Assembly: GCA_022567855.1 (NCBI GenBank)
Contig: JADFGE010000142.1
Span: 1-7,300 of the forward strand
DNA: 7,300 nucleotides
Direction of reading: 5' to 3'
Source: Planctomycetota bacterium
Lineage (GTDB): Bacteria; Planctomycetota; Phycisphaerae; Phycisphaerales; SM1A02
A program made the translations under genes and the position numbers. Within the stretch, counting starts at the first letter, position 1; the number at the start of each line of letters is the position of its first letter. Shown piece by piece: positions 1 through 6,471 of the stretch. Under the pieces are notes generated by a model that was not told the DNA's origin, ran no database searches, and saw only the letters and a program-made list of their open reading frames with translations.

Positions 1-104
1 AGGCTGGATCATGCCTCACGTGTGTCTGTAAACCCAAAGGACCACTCGTGCTCGATGCGTAGGAGCTCGTTGCACGTTCAGCGAGAATGAAAAGGAGTGA
101 TTCC
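1..104. other. Upstream/leader region of the cytochrome operon
   Basis: There is no convincing gene here. One forward frame is open from the left edge to a TGA at 88-90, and another ends at a TAA at 29-31. Either could be the tail of an upstream gene, but the stretch is too short to judge. I see no clear -35/-10 pair: a TTGCAC at 70-75 has no recognisable -10 at the right distance. The only confident element is the Shine-Dalgarno at 91-97. Confidence 0.4.
91..97 (+). promoter_or_regulatory. Shine-Dalgarno that fixes the start of the tetrahaem cytochrome gene
   Basis: AAAGGAG lies seven bases before the ATG at 105. A longer in-frame start at 87 would place this motif inside the coding sequence and has no comparable purine tract before it. 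The ATG at 105 is therefore preferred. Confidence 0.75.
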
Positions 105-1223
105 ATGCAGGTCGTTGTTCACCGTACCGGATGGCTTGTCCCGGTCATCTTCGTGCTTGGGGCGCTCGGTTTGGGCGCGTCGTACGGAGTCGCAGCGCGA
201 AGTAATCCGCACATCGCAACGACTCCCACATCGTTCGTGCAGGTGTCGTCTGCGATCGCGCCGATGAGCATCGCGGCCTTCGGGCCCCGGACTGATCTGG
301 CGAAGGTGCAGGGCGCGGATGCTTGCGGCGAATGTCACACCCGTGAGATGGAGGCGTGGAAGCGATCCACGCACTTTGCGACTTGGAAGACGATGCACCG
401 CGAGCCCAGAGCGCGGGAGATCGCTTCGGCGCTCGAAATCAAGGGCGGAATCAAACGCAACGACCTGTGCGTCAACTGCCATTACACGGCGCGGGTCGTG
501 GATGAGAAACCCAAGCCGGTGAGCGGGGTCTCCTGTGAGTCGTGCCACGGCGCCGCCGCCGATTGGATCAACGTTCACAATGATTATGGCGCGGGTAAGA
601 CCAAGGAAACGGAAACGCCTGAGCACCGGGCGATGCGTCTGAAGGCCTGTGACGCTTCCGGCATGCTTCGGCCGGCCAACGTGTATCTCGTCGCCCGGAA
701 TTGCTACTCGTGCCACTCGGTCCCGAACGAGAAGCTAGTGAATATTGGAGGTCACAAGGCGGGCAGCGCGTTTGAACTTGTTTCCTGGTCGCAGGGTGAG
801 GTTCGCCACAACTACCAGTATTCATCAGATCAGAAGAACCGCACAGCTTCGTTGGAGCGCAAACGCGTGCTGTATGTCGTTGGCGCCATGACGGACTTGG
901 AGTACGCCCTGCGGGGGATGTCCAAAATCACTGAACGAGGGGCCTATCGCGATGCGATGAGAAATCGGAAGAATAGTGCGGTTAAGCGTATTGACGAGAT
1001 TCTCAGCCGCGTCTCACTTCCAGAGATTCAGAGCCTCATGTCCTCGCTTGAGCGGGATGATAAGGGACGTGTCAAGATCAATCGGTCGCTGCTGAACGAA
1101 CTGCCGAATCAGTTGGCTGCGCTGTCCGAGCAGTTTGTCAACACACACGACGGATCGAATCTGGGACCGCTGGACGCGATCATTCCCGGCCCAGAGAAGT
1201 ATCACGGGACGGCGCAGCCCTAA
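105..1223 (+). CDS. Tetrahaem c-type cytochrome, cytochrome c554-like
   Basis: The product (372 aa) should carry electrons on the periplasmic or outer face of the inner membrane. A hydrophobic stretch at about residues 9-29, after a short N-terminus with H6 and R7, is a signal peptide or uncleaved anchor. Four c-haem motifs follow: CGECH 74-78, CVNCH 122-126, CESCH 144-148 and CYSCH 200-204. Spare histidines that could be distal ligands include H90, H98, H174, H217 and H235. The spacing and the GGH-AGS-FELVSWSQGEVRH region after haem 4 resemble the cytochrome c554 family, known as the electron acceptor of hydroxylamine oxidoreductase. No such oxidoreductase is present here, so that role should not be assumed. 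The last 130 residues lack haem and look helical, making the protein longer than classical c554 (about 210 aa mature). The gene ends with adjacent TAA and TAG stops, 34 bases before the next gene. Confidence 0.88.
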   Translation: MQVVVHRTGWLVPVIFVLGALGLGASYGVAARSNPHIATTPTSFVQVSSAIAPMSIAAFGPRTDLAKVQGADACGECHTREMEAWKRSTHFATWKTMHREPRAREIASALEIKGGIKRNDLCVNCHYTARVVDEKPKPVSGVSCESCHGAAADWINVHNDYGAGKTKETETPEHRAMRLKACDASGMLRPANVYLVARNCYSCHSVPNEKLVNIGGHKAGSAFELVSWSQGEVRHNYQYSSDQKNRTASLERKRVLYVVGAMTDLEYALRGMSKITERGAYRDAMRNRKNSAVKRIDEILSRVSLPEIQSLMSSLERDDKGRVKINRSLLNELPNQLAALSEQFVNTHDGSNLGPLDAIIPGPEKYHGTAQP

Positions 1224-1246
1224 TAGGAATGCCGCCGGCGGCGGTG

Positions 1247-1251
1247 AAGGA
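1247..1251 (+). promoter_or_regulatory. Shine-Dalgarno deciding the start of the cNMP/Fe-S gene
   Basis: AAGGA lies six bases before the ATG at 1258. The reading frame stays open upstream to an ATG at 1135, but that start would overlap gene 1 by 89 bases and add 41 low-complexity residues rich in Arg, Ser and Thr. I take 1258 as the start. Confidence 0.7.
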
Positions 1252-1257
1252 ACCCGC

Positions 1258-2973
1258 ATGGCGCAGCGATCCGCTGTCATTTCCAGGCCCCAGCGGTGGG
1301 ATACTCCCTTTGATCCGGACATGGCGGAGGCCGATGTCGATCGCGTGCTGTCGATTGAGCCGTTCTCCCAGATCGACCCCGAACGGTTCCCCACGGCATT
1401 GCCGTTGCACAAGTTGATTCTCAACGACTGCCGAATCCTGCACGCCCGTCCCGGGGACATCATTGTGCGCGAAGGTGATTACGGCAGCTCGCTGTTCTTC
1501 ATCATGGCGGGCACGGTTCGGGTCGCCATCGACTCGATGCCCGCGCGTATGCTTGGACGACGTGAACCGGCGCGCAAGGGCCTGCTCCGCACCATCGCCC
1601 AGCTCTGGACGAATCACCGCACGACCGAGTATCGCGACGTCCAAGGGTATGTCGCGCACGGAGCGGGCGCTGCTCAACGAGGCGAGGGTGAGCAGGCCCG
1701 CATCTTCCTCCAGGATGTCCCGACCGTGCTGGACGAGCACCGCACCGCCACGATTTCTCATGGTTCGTTCTTTGGCGAGCTGGCGGCGCTGGCGCGCATC
1801 CCCCGCACCGCCACCGTCTTTGCCGAGACTGACTGCGAACTGCTGGAGATGCGCTGGCAGGGATTCCGCGACATCCGGCGCCGATCCGAGGCCATCCGCG
1901 ATCACGTCGATCAACTCTATCGAGAGCGGAGCCTCAAGAGCCAGTTGCAAGCCACAGATATGTTCAGCGACCTCAGCGAAGCCGAGCTCGACGAGGTCGC
2001 GGACCAGATCACCTTCGAGACGTTCGGCGAGTTCGACTGGTACGGTTCGTTCAAGCGGCTGCCGGAACAGGATCCGGCTCGCCGTCTGGCGCATGAGCCG
2101 ATCATCGCTGAGCAAGGCCACTATCCCGACGGTTTGATCCTGATCCGTGCCGGATTCGCCCGCGTCAGTTGCAAATACGGCGACGGTGAGCGGACGATCA
2201 GCTATCTCGGCCGAGGCCAGAGCTACGGGTTCGAGGAGTTGGCCGAGGCGTTCCAAACAGATCACGCGGTGCCGTTCAAGCGGACGATTCGTGCTTTGGG
2301 TTATGTGGACATCCTGCGTGTGCCCACCGTGATTGTCGAGAAATATATCCTGTCCAGGCGCAGTTCGGAGGTTCCGAGCAAGACAGAGCGCTCGCCCCAC
2401 GACGCTGACCGCCGTTGGGGCCAGGCGCCGGCGCGAATCGAGACCGGCATGCTCGAGTTCCTTGTCGAGAACCGGTTTATCAACGGCGCTTCTGCGATGC
2501 TGATCGACCTGAACCGATGCACCGGCTGCGACGATTGCGTGCACGCGTGTGCAGAAGCGCATGATGGGAACCCGCGTTTCATTCGGCACGGCAAGCAGTT
2601 CGACCACTATCTGGTGGCGAATGCGTGTATGCATTGCGCTGACCCTGTTTGCATGATCGGTTGCCCAACCGGGGCGATCCACCGCGATTTGCAGGGAGGC
2701 GAGGTCGTGATCAACGATCTGACCTGCATCGGCTGCGCTACCTGCGCCAACAGTTGCCCGTATCACAATATCCGAATGGTGGAGATCCGCGACGAGACCG
2801 GCGACTTCGTCCTGGATGAACATTCACAGACACCGATTCTCAAAGCGACCAAGTGCGATCTGTCCGTCGATCAGCCGGGCGATCCTCCGTGTCAGCGAGC
2901 CTGTCCGCATGACGCCCTCGTTCGCCTGGACATGATGGACACCCGGGCCGTGGAGAGGTTTCTGAATCGATGA
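1258..2973 (+). CDS. Cyclic-nucleotide-binding and 4Fe-4S ferredoxin-domain electron-transfer protein
   Basis: The product (571 aa) has no signal peptide or membrane segment, so it should act in the cytoplasm. The first cNMP-binding domain spans about 36-215. It contains PGDIIVREGD (65-74) and a canonical phosphate-binding cassette at 172-187 (FGELAAL...PRTATV) with E174 and R183. About 65-70 extra residues (roughly 93-165) are inserted before the cassette. A second, degenerate domain spans about 235-365. The C-terminal redox module (412-560) has four Cys groups in the DmsB/NrfC-like arrangement: C421/424/427/431, C457/460/465/469, C490/493/496/500, and C533/S536/C545/C549. The second ligand of group four is Ser instead of Cys. 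The likely role is to pass electrons between a soluble partner and the haem b subunit encoded next, under control of a bound ligand. The ligand is unknown. Its stop overlaps the start of gene 3 (ATGA), implying translational coupling. Confidence 0.88.
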   Translation: MAQRSAVISRPQRWDTPFDPDMAEADVDRVLSIEPFSQIDPERFPTALPLHKLILNDCRILHARPGDIIVREGDYGSSLFFIMAGTVRVAIDSMPARMLGRREPARKGLLRTIAQLWTNHRTTEYRDVQGYVAHGAGAAQRGEGEQARIFLQDVPTVLDEHRTATISHGSFFGELAALARIPRTATVFAETDCELLEMRWQGFRDIRRRSEAIRDHVDQLYRERSLKSQLQATDMFSDLSEAELDEVADQITFETFGEFDWYGSFKRLPEQDPARRLAHEPIIAEQGHYPDGLILIRAGFARVSCKYGDGERTISYLGRGQSYGFEELAEAFQTDHAVPFKRTIRALGYVDILRVPTVIVEKYILSRRSSEVPSKTERSPHDADRRWGQAPARIETGMLEFLVENRFINGASAMLIDLNRCTGCDDCVHACAEAHDGNPRFIRHGKQFDHYLVANACMHCADPVCMIGCPTGAIHRDLQGGEVVINDLTCIGCATCANSCPYHNIRMVEIRDETGDFVLDEHSQTPILKATKCDLSVDQPGDPPCQRACPHDALVRLDMMDTRAVERFLNR

Positions 2974-3794
2974 TGACGTTCGCTCGACGCCGGCTGCGCA
3001 ACCTGACCCTCGCCTTGATCGGAGGCTTGTTGATCCTCGCTAGCGATTGGATCGCGCGCGGAGCGCTCATGCAGACAGCCTATATCAGCGGATGGGCGAT
3101 GCTCGTGCTCATGCTTTTGCTCGCGGCCTACAACGTGCGCAAGAAGTTGTCGGTCATTCCGCTGTTTTCATCCTCGGCGTGGTTGCAGGTGCATGTGTAT
3201 GCGGGCGTCGTGAGCGTGATGGTCTTCGTCGTCCACATTGGATACGTGATGCCCAACGGCGGGCTGGAGATCCTGCTTGGGGCCTTATATGTGGGAGTCG
3301 CGGCGAGTGGGCTGGTCGGCCTTGTGCTGACGCGGACGTTGCCGCCTCGAATCAATAGCCGCGGTGAGAATGTAATCTTTGAGCGCATCGGCCCCATTCG
3401 CCGACAGCTGCGCGAACGGGCCGAGGTGCTCGCCCTCGAATCTGTCAATGCCGGGAACGTAACCGCGATCTCTCAGCTCTATCAGGACCGATTGTTGCGG
3501 TTCTTCGCCGGGCCGCAGAATCTTTGGAGCCATCTCGGCCAATCGACGCGACGGCGACAGGCGTTGCTCGACGAGATCGACGCGCTGAGGCGGTACGTCA
3601 AGGAGAGCGATCGTGAAAGCCTGACCCAAATCGCCGAACTCGTGTGCCTCAAGGACGATCTGGATTATCGACACGCCTGCCAGTGTGCATTGAAGGGCTG
3701 GCTGTTTGTACACATTCCCTTGACGTACGGCTTGCTGATGGTGATGGTTGTGCACATCGTGGTGGTCTACGCATTCTCCGGAGGCGCGCGATAG
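2970..3794 (+). CDS. Dihaem b-type membrane cytochrome subunit
   Basis: The product (274 aa) has five predicted membrane helices at about 11-30, 38-56, 74-94, 101-121 and 243-269. The Arg-rich N-terminus (RRRLR, 6-10) suggests it starts inside. Helix 3 carries H75 and H89, and helix 5 carries H248 and H262. Both pairs are 14 residues apart, the spacing that holds two stacked b haems in cytochrome b and ferric-reductase-like proteins. With the predicted topology, H75/H248 lie near the cytoplasmic face and H89/H262 near the outer face. A charged cytoplasmic loop of about 120 residues (122-242) could dock the Fe-S protein from gene 2. I see no c-haem or Fe-S motif. ATG at 2970 overlaps the previous stop; an adjacent ATG at 2973 is equally possible. 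GGAGAGG at 2952-2958 is a plausible ribosome site. The exact family is uncertain, but the role as a transmembrane haem relay is well supported by the motifs. Confidence 0.8.
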   Translation: MMTFARRRLRNLTLALIGGLLILASDWIARGALMQTAYISGWAMLVLMLLLAAYNVRKKLSVIPLFSSSAWLQVHVYAGVVSVMVFVVHIGYVMPNGGLEILLGALYVGVAASGLVGLVLTRTLPPRINSRGENVIFERIGPIRRQLRERAEVLALESVNAGNVTAISQLYQDRLLRFFAGPQNLWSHLGQSTRRRQALLDEIDALRRYVKESDRESLTQIAELVCLKDDLDYRHACQCALKGWLFVHIPLTYGLLMVMVVHIVVVYAFSGGAR

Positions 3795-3796
3795 GT

Positions 3797-6289
3797 ATGA
3801 CCGTGCAGAACTTCGAGCACGATCGCAGCGCTTACGATCGACCAAACCAGAAATGGATCTGCGGCTGGGCGGCGGACGGCGGTGAGTGTCGGCTCGGTCC
3901 GGATGTTCAGGGTCGATGCCGGACCACGCACGAATGTCAACCGGTGCGCAAGGGCGACCGTTGGATGTGCACGCGGCCGACGATTGCCGGCGGCCGATGC
4001 GAGGCTGGGCCGTTGCCGGACGGAACATGCTGCCGCGCGATTCTCAAGTGCCAGCCGGTGCGCAGCGTTCGTAGCAATCGAGGTGCGATGGTCAGTGGGT
4101 TTGCCGTCCTCACGATCGGTTTTCTGGCGGTGTTGATTGGCGGGCCATGGCGAGGCGCTTTCGTATCGCCTGGCCAGCTCTCGACGACCCACGCACAACT
4201 TGAGAACGACTGTAGTCGATGCCATAGTGCCGCCGATGCCGGGCTTGTCGGTGTGCTGCAAGCGTCGCTTCAGCCGCCGGCGGCGACAACGGAAAGTGGC
4301 AATTGCCTGCAATGTCATAGTATCGGCGCCTCGTACGGCTCGCCCCACAGCCTTCCTCGGCCCGCGCTCGATGTGCTCGTGCAGAAGGCTCATGGCCGTG
4401 AACAGCCGCTATCAATGCCGCTCCGCGCCTCGCTCGGGGCCGCGGTGGCGCCGAATCTCGCCCGGTCCGATGAGATCGCTTGTGCTGTCTGCCATGCTGA
4501 GCATCAAGGTCGGCTTTTCGATCTGAAGCGCATGGATTCAATGTCGTGTCAGAGCTGTCATCAGCAGAAATTCCATTCGTTCTCGCGCGGTCACCCCCAG
4601 TTCTCAGCCGAGTATCCGACGACACGCCGAACACGGATCGCCTTCAATCATTCGACGCACTATTCCCTGCACTTCCAAGACGAGGGTTGGGCCGGCGATT
4701 GCCTGAGCTGCCACCAGCCCGATTCCAACGGAGCGCGAATGGTGCTCGGCGGGTTCGAGACGTCGTGCGGAAGTTGTCATCATCATCGCCGGCAGATCGC
4801 CGGAGCCGGTCTCAGTGAGCCGAGCGTACTCGTCCTGGGGCTTCCAGCCGTGGATATCGAGGCGCTGGATGCGCACGGCCTCTGGATCGGAGACGCCCCT
4901 TGGCCGGCGGATGCGAACCTCGGCGATGAGATGGCGCTCTCGCCGTTCATGCGGCTATTGCTTTGGAGCGAACCCGCCGTGGCCCGAGACTTGACGCTGC
5001 TCGATGAGACGAACGCGTCTCTATTGGATCTGTCAGATGCCGATGATCGTGCGATCGAAGCAGCGGGAAGGCTTGTCTGGGCAATCAAACTCCTCATCCA
5101 TGATCTGTTGACCGATGACGGCGCTGCGCTGACGCAACGACTCATCGCAGCCTTGGGTTCGGATATGACTGACGCTCAACTCGCCGCGCTGATCGGTGAG
5201 CCCGCCGATATTTCTTACGGCGATCATCAGACGTGGCGCCATAATTTGCGTCGGTTGCAAGAGACGTGGCTCAGCGATCTACCGGACGAGGCGCCGCAGT
5301 ACCGCGCGAACCCGGACCTTCTCTACAGCGGTCGATTGCCGCTTGCGCAAGCGGCCGATTTACCGTCGAGCGACGGAACCGCTACGCCAGCGCAAGATGA
5401 GCCAGCTGACGATGATCTACTTGGCGAGGACGAGGGCGATGATCTCCTGAGTAACGAGGACGAACTTTTCGGCGACGAAGGTGACGAGGAATCGGGGCAG
5501 GAAGACGATCTGCTCGGGGACGACGACGATCTGCTCGGTGATTCAGGGCAAGATGTGCCGGATCAGCCGACGGAGGATCCGGCCCAGCCGGAAGCGGCCG
5601 AGGCGCAACGGCAGCTCGAGGCCCTTCGGCTCAGCTTGCTCGAATCCGGCGGATGGTTTCTGGACGAAGCGAACTTTGCGGTTCGGTACCGCCCGATTGG
5701 ACACGCCGATCCGTTCCTCCGAGCCTGGCTTGACCTTACTTCGTCACCACCGTCGTCAATCGATGCTTCGGCGATGCATGCTGTCTTTGACACATTGCGC
5801 CGGGATAAAGCGCCGGGGCGGTGCGTACGCTGCCATAGCGTCGATGCAATTGACGACGGTCAATCTGCAGGCTTTCGTGTGAACTGGCATGGCGCGCGAC
5901 CCGCGCTCGGCCAGCGCCCCTTTACTACGTTTGCTCATCGTCCGCACTTCAACTTCCAGCAGTTCCGCGATTGCACGGCGTGCCATTCGATTCGCACGAT
6001 CGATAGCACAGCCGTGCAGGACTGGAAGCGGACGTATGGCGGTGCCAACGCCGGCTCGTACGCAGCGAGCTTTGATTCGATGTCGTTAGCTCAGTGCGCC
6101 GGCTGCCACACGCCGAGCGGCGCCGGCGACGGCTGCCTGACGTGTCACAACTATCACGTGGGCTCGTTTGCTCAGCCGCTGACACCACCGTACCGTGGGG
6201 CGATTGCCCGCGTCGGTGACGGCTCAAAGCGATCATCCGGGCGGCCCATCAACGGCTCCGACGCGATGGACGGTGGAATGAAACCATGA
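3797..6289 (+). CDS. Membrane-anchored decahaem c-type cytochrome with N-terminal Cys-rich domain
   Basis: The product (830 aa) begins with a Cys-rich domain (20-89) made of two repeats, followed by an Arg-containing stretch and one transmembrane helix at about 98-116. The N-terminus is therefore predicted inside and the rest outside. Ten CxxCH motifs follow. Six are in the first half (139-143, 170-174, 229-233, 251-255, 302-306, 324-328) and four in the second (676-680, 726-730, 767-771, 780-784). Nearby histidines, for example H132, H285, H288, H714 and H717, are candidate distal ligands, as in cytochrome c3-like proteins. Residues 329-675 lack haem motifs. They contain a helical region (about 345-500) and an acidic DDLLG repeat (538-586). 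The protein probably takes electrons from or gives them to the b haems of gene 3. ATG 3797 is two bases after the previous stop, with GGAGG at 3780-3784 as a somewhat distant ribosome site. An open frame continues upstream inside gene 3 but would add 51 non-hydrophobic residues and a long overlap. Confidence 0.88.
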   Translation: MTVQNFEHDRSAYDRPNQKWICGWAADGGECRLGPDVQGRCRTTHECQPVRKGDRWMCTRPTIAGGRCEAGPLPDGTCCRAILKCQPVRSVRSNRGAMVSGFAVLTIGFLAVLIGGPWRGAFVSPGQLSTTHAQLENDCSRCHSAADAGLVGVLQASLQPPAATTESGNCLQCHSIGASYGSPHSLPRPALDVLVQKAHGREQPLSMPLRASLGAAVAPNLARSDEIACAVCHAEHQGRLFDLKRMDSMSCQSCHQQKFHSFSRGHPQFSAEYPTTRRTRIAFNHSTHYSLHFQDEGWAGDCLSCHQPDSNGARMVLGGFETSCGSCHHHRRQIAGAGLSEPSVLVLGLPAVDIEALDAHGLWIGDAPWPADANLGDEMALSPFMRLLLWSEPAVARDLTLLDETNASLLDLSDADDRAIEAAGRLVWAIKLLIHDLLTDDGAALTQRLIAALGSDMTDAQLAALIGEPADISYGDHQTWRHNLRRLQETWLSDLPDEAPQYRANPDLLYSGRLPLAQAADLPSSDGTATPAQDEPADDDLLGEDEGDDLLSNEDELFGDEGDEESGQEDDLLGDDDDLLGDSGQDVPDQPTEDPAQPEAAEAQRQLEALRLSLLESGGWFLDEANFAVRYRPIGHADPFLRAWLDLTSSPPSSIDASAMHAVFDTLRRDKAPGRCVRCHSVDAIDDGQSAGFRVNWHGARPALGQRPFTTFAHRPHFNFQQFRDCTACHSIRTIDSTAVQDWKRTYGGANAGSYAASFDSMSLAQCAGCHTPSGAGDGCLTCHNYHVGSFAQPLTPPYRGAIARVGDGSKRSSGRPINGSDAMDGGMKP
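3854..4063 (+). repeat. Tandem Cys4 repeat in the N-terminal domain of the decahaem cytochrome
   Basis: Two protein-level repeats are visible: residues 20-51 (C22, C31, C41, C47) and 56-89 (C58, C68, C78 or C79, C85). Both have Trp-x-Cys at the start, GG-x-C then GP in the middle, G-x-C next, and end in CQPVR. Four Cys per repeat would suit one zinc ion or Fe-S centre each, but there is no direct evidence for a metal. Confidence 0.75.
5408..5554 (+). repeat. Acidic DDLLG-type repeat linker within the decahaem cytochrome
   Basis: Residues 538-586 are mostly Asp, Glu, Gly and Leu. DDLLG occurs at 539-543, 570-574 and 577-581, with variants DDLLS (548-552) and DELFG (555-559). At DNA level a 14-base exact direct repeat (GACGATCTGCTCGG) occurs at 5504-5517 and 5525-5538, with a period of 21 bases. 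The repeat sits between the six-haem and four-haem parts and is probably a flexible, possibly cation-binding linker. Confidence 0.8.
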
Positions 6290-6471
6290 AGTACAGACGC
6301 TCTGGGCGCTTCACGTTGAACCTGCGGCCGGGCGCCTGCGCCAACTGGGCGGAGCCTTGTGAACGGTGGTGTGGCCGCTGTTCTGCCGCCCGCGCACCCG
6401 GAGATGATTGGGATTCCGTAGACTGGGGACAGGACAATGGTGCAGAAGGACGGAGCTATGAACGAGTCTGA
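6286..6471 (+). CDS. Possible small Cys-rich protein (61 aa), doubtful
   Basis: The ATG overlaps the stop of the decahaem gene (ATGA), as at the gene 2/3 junction, and GGTGGA at 6272-6277 lies eight bases upstream. The product is basic at the N-terminus, has four Cys clustered at residues 18, 25, 29 and 32, and an acidic C-terminal half. There is no signal peptide, membrane helix or recognisable domain. Codon third positions are GC-rich in the first half but less so later, so coding status is uncertain. The end overlaps the kinase start by 14 bases. The alternative is that 6290-6457 is simply a non-coding gap carrying kinase expression signals. I do not recognise this protein. Confidence 0.3.
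   Translation: MKYRRSGRFTLNLRPGACANWAEPCERWCGRCSAARAPGDDWDSVDWGQDNGAEGRSYERV
6444..6450 (+). promoter_or_regulatory. Shine-Dalgarno favouring the 6458 kinase start
   Basis: AGAAGGA ends seven bases before the ATG at 6458. The only competing starts are ATG 6437 and GTG 6440, because a TAG at 6419-6421 closes the frame. Upstream of 6437 only a weaker GGGGA (6425-6429) is seen. Confidence 0.55.

Noticed and set aside
17..22. CACGTG palindrome upstream of gene 1
   Set aside because: A six-base palindrome is expected by chance, and the flanks do not extend the symmetry. There is no support for an operator.
78..716. Antisense frame opposite the tetrahaem cytochrome
   Set aside because: The + strand frame holds four CxxCH motifs and a good ribosome site. 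The antisense product is Arg/His-rich without recognisable features.
1135..1257. N-terminal extension of the cNMP/Fe-S protein to an upstream ATG
   Set aside because: It would overlap the tetrahaem gene by 89 bases and adds unstructured residues. ATG 1258 has a better ribosome site.
1463..2137. Second + strand frame of 224 aa inside the cNMP/Fe-S gene
   Set aside because: The translation is Arg/Ser/Pro-rich low-complexity sequence without motifs, typical of an out-of-frame shadow.
1180..2823. Long antisense open frame (547 aa) on the - strand opposite the cNMP/Fe-S gene
   Set aside because: It mirrors a GC-rich gene with clear Fe-S and cNMP motifs on the + strand. Its translation shows no domain or signal and is what codon bias on the other strand would produce.
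3644..3796. N-terminal extension of the decahaem cytochrome into the b-type gene
   Set aside because: It starts inside the last helix-coding part of gene 3 with no advantage. ATG 3797 lies two bases after the gene 3 stop, in keeping with operon spacing.
6325..6360. GC-rich possible hairpin after the decahaem gene, considered as a terminator
   Set aside because: Only short stems (about four base pairs) can be formed around GGCG-CGCC, with no following T-run.
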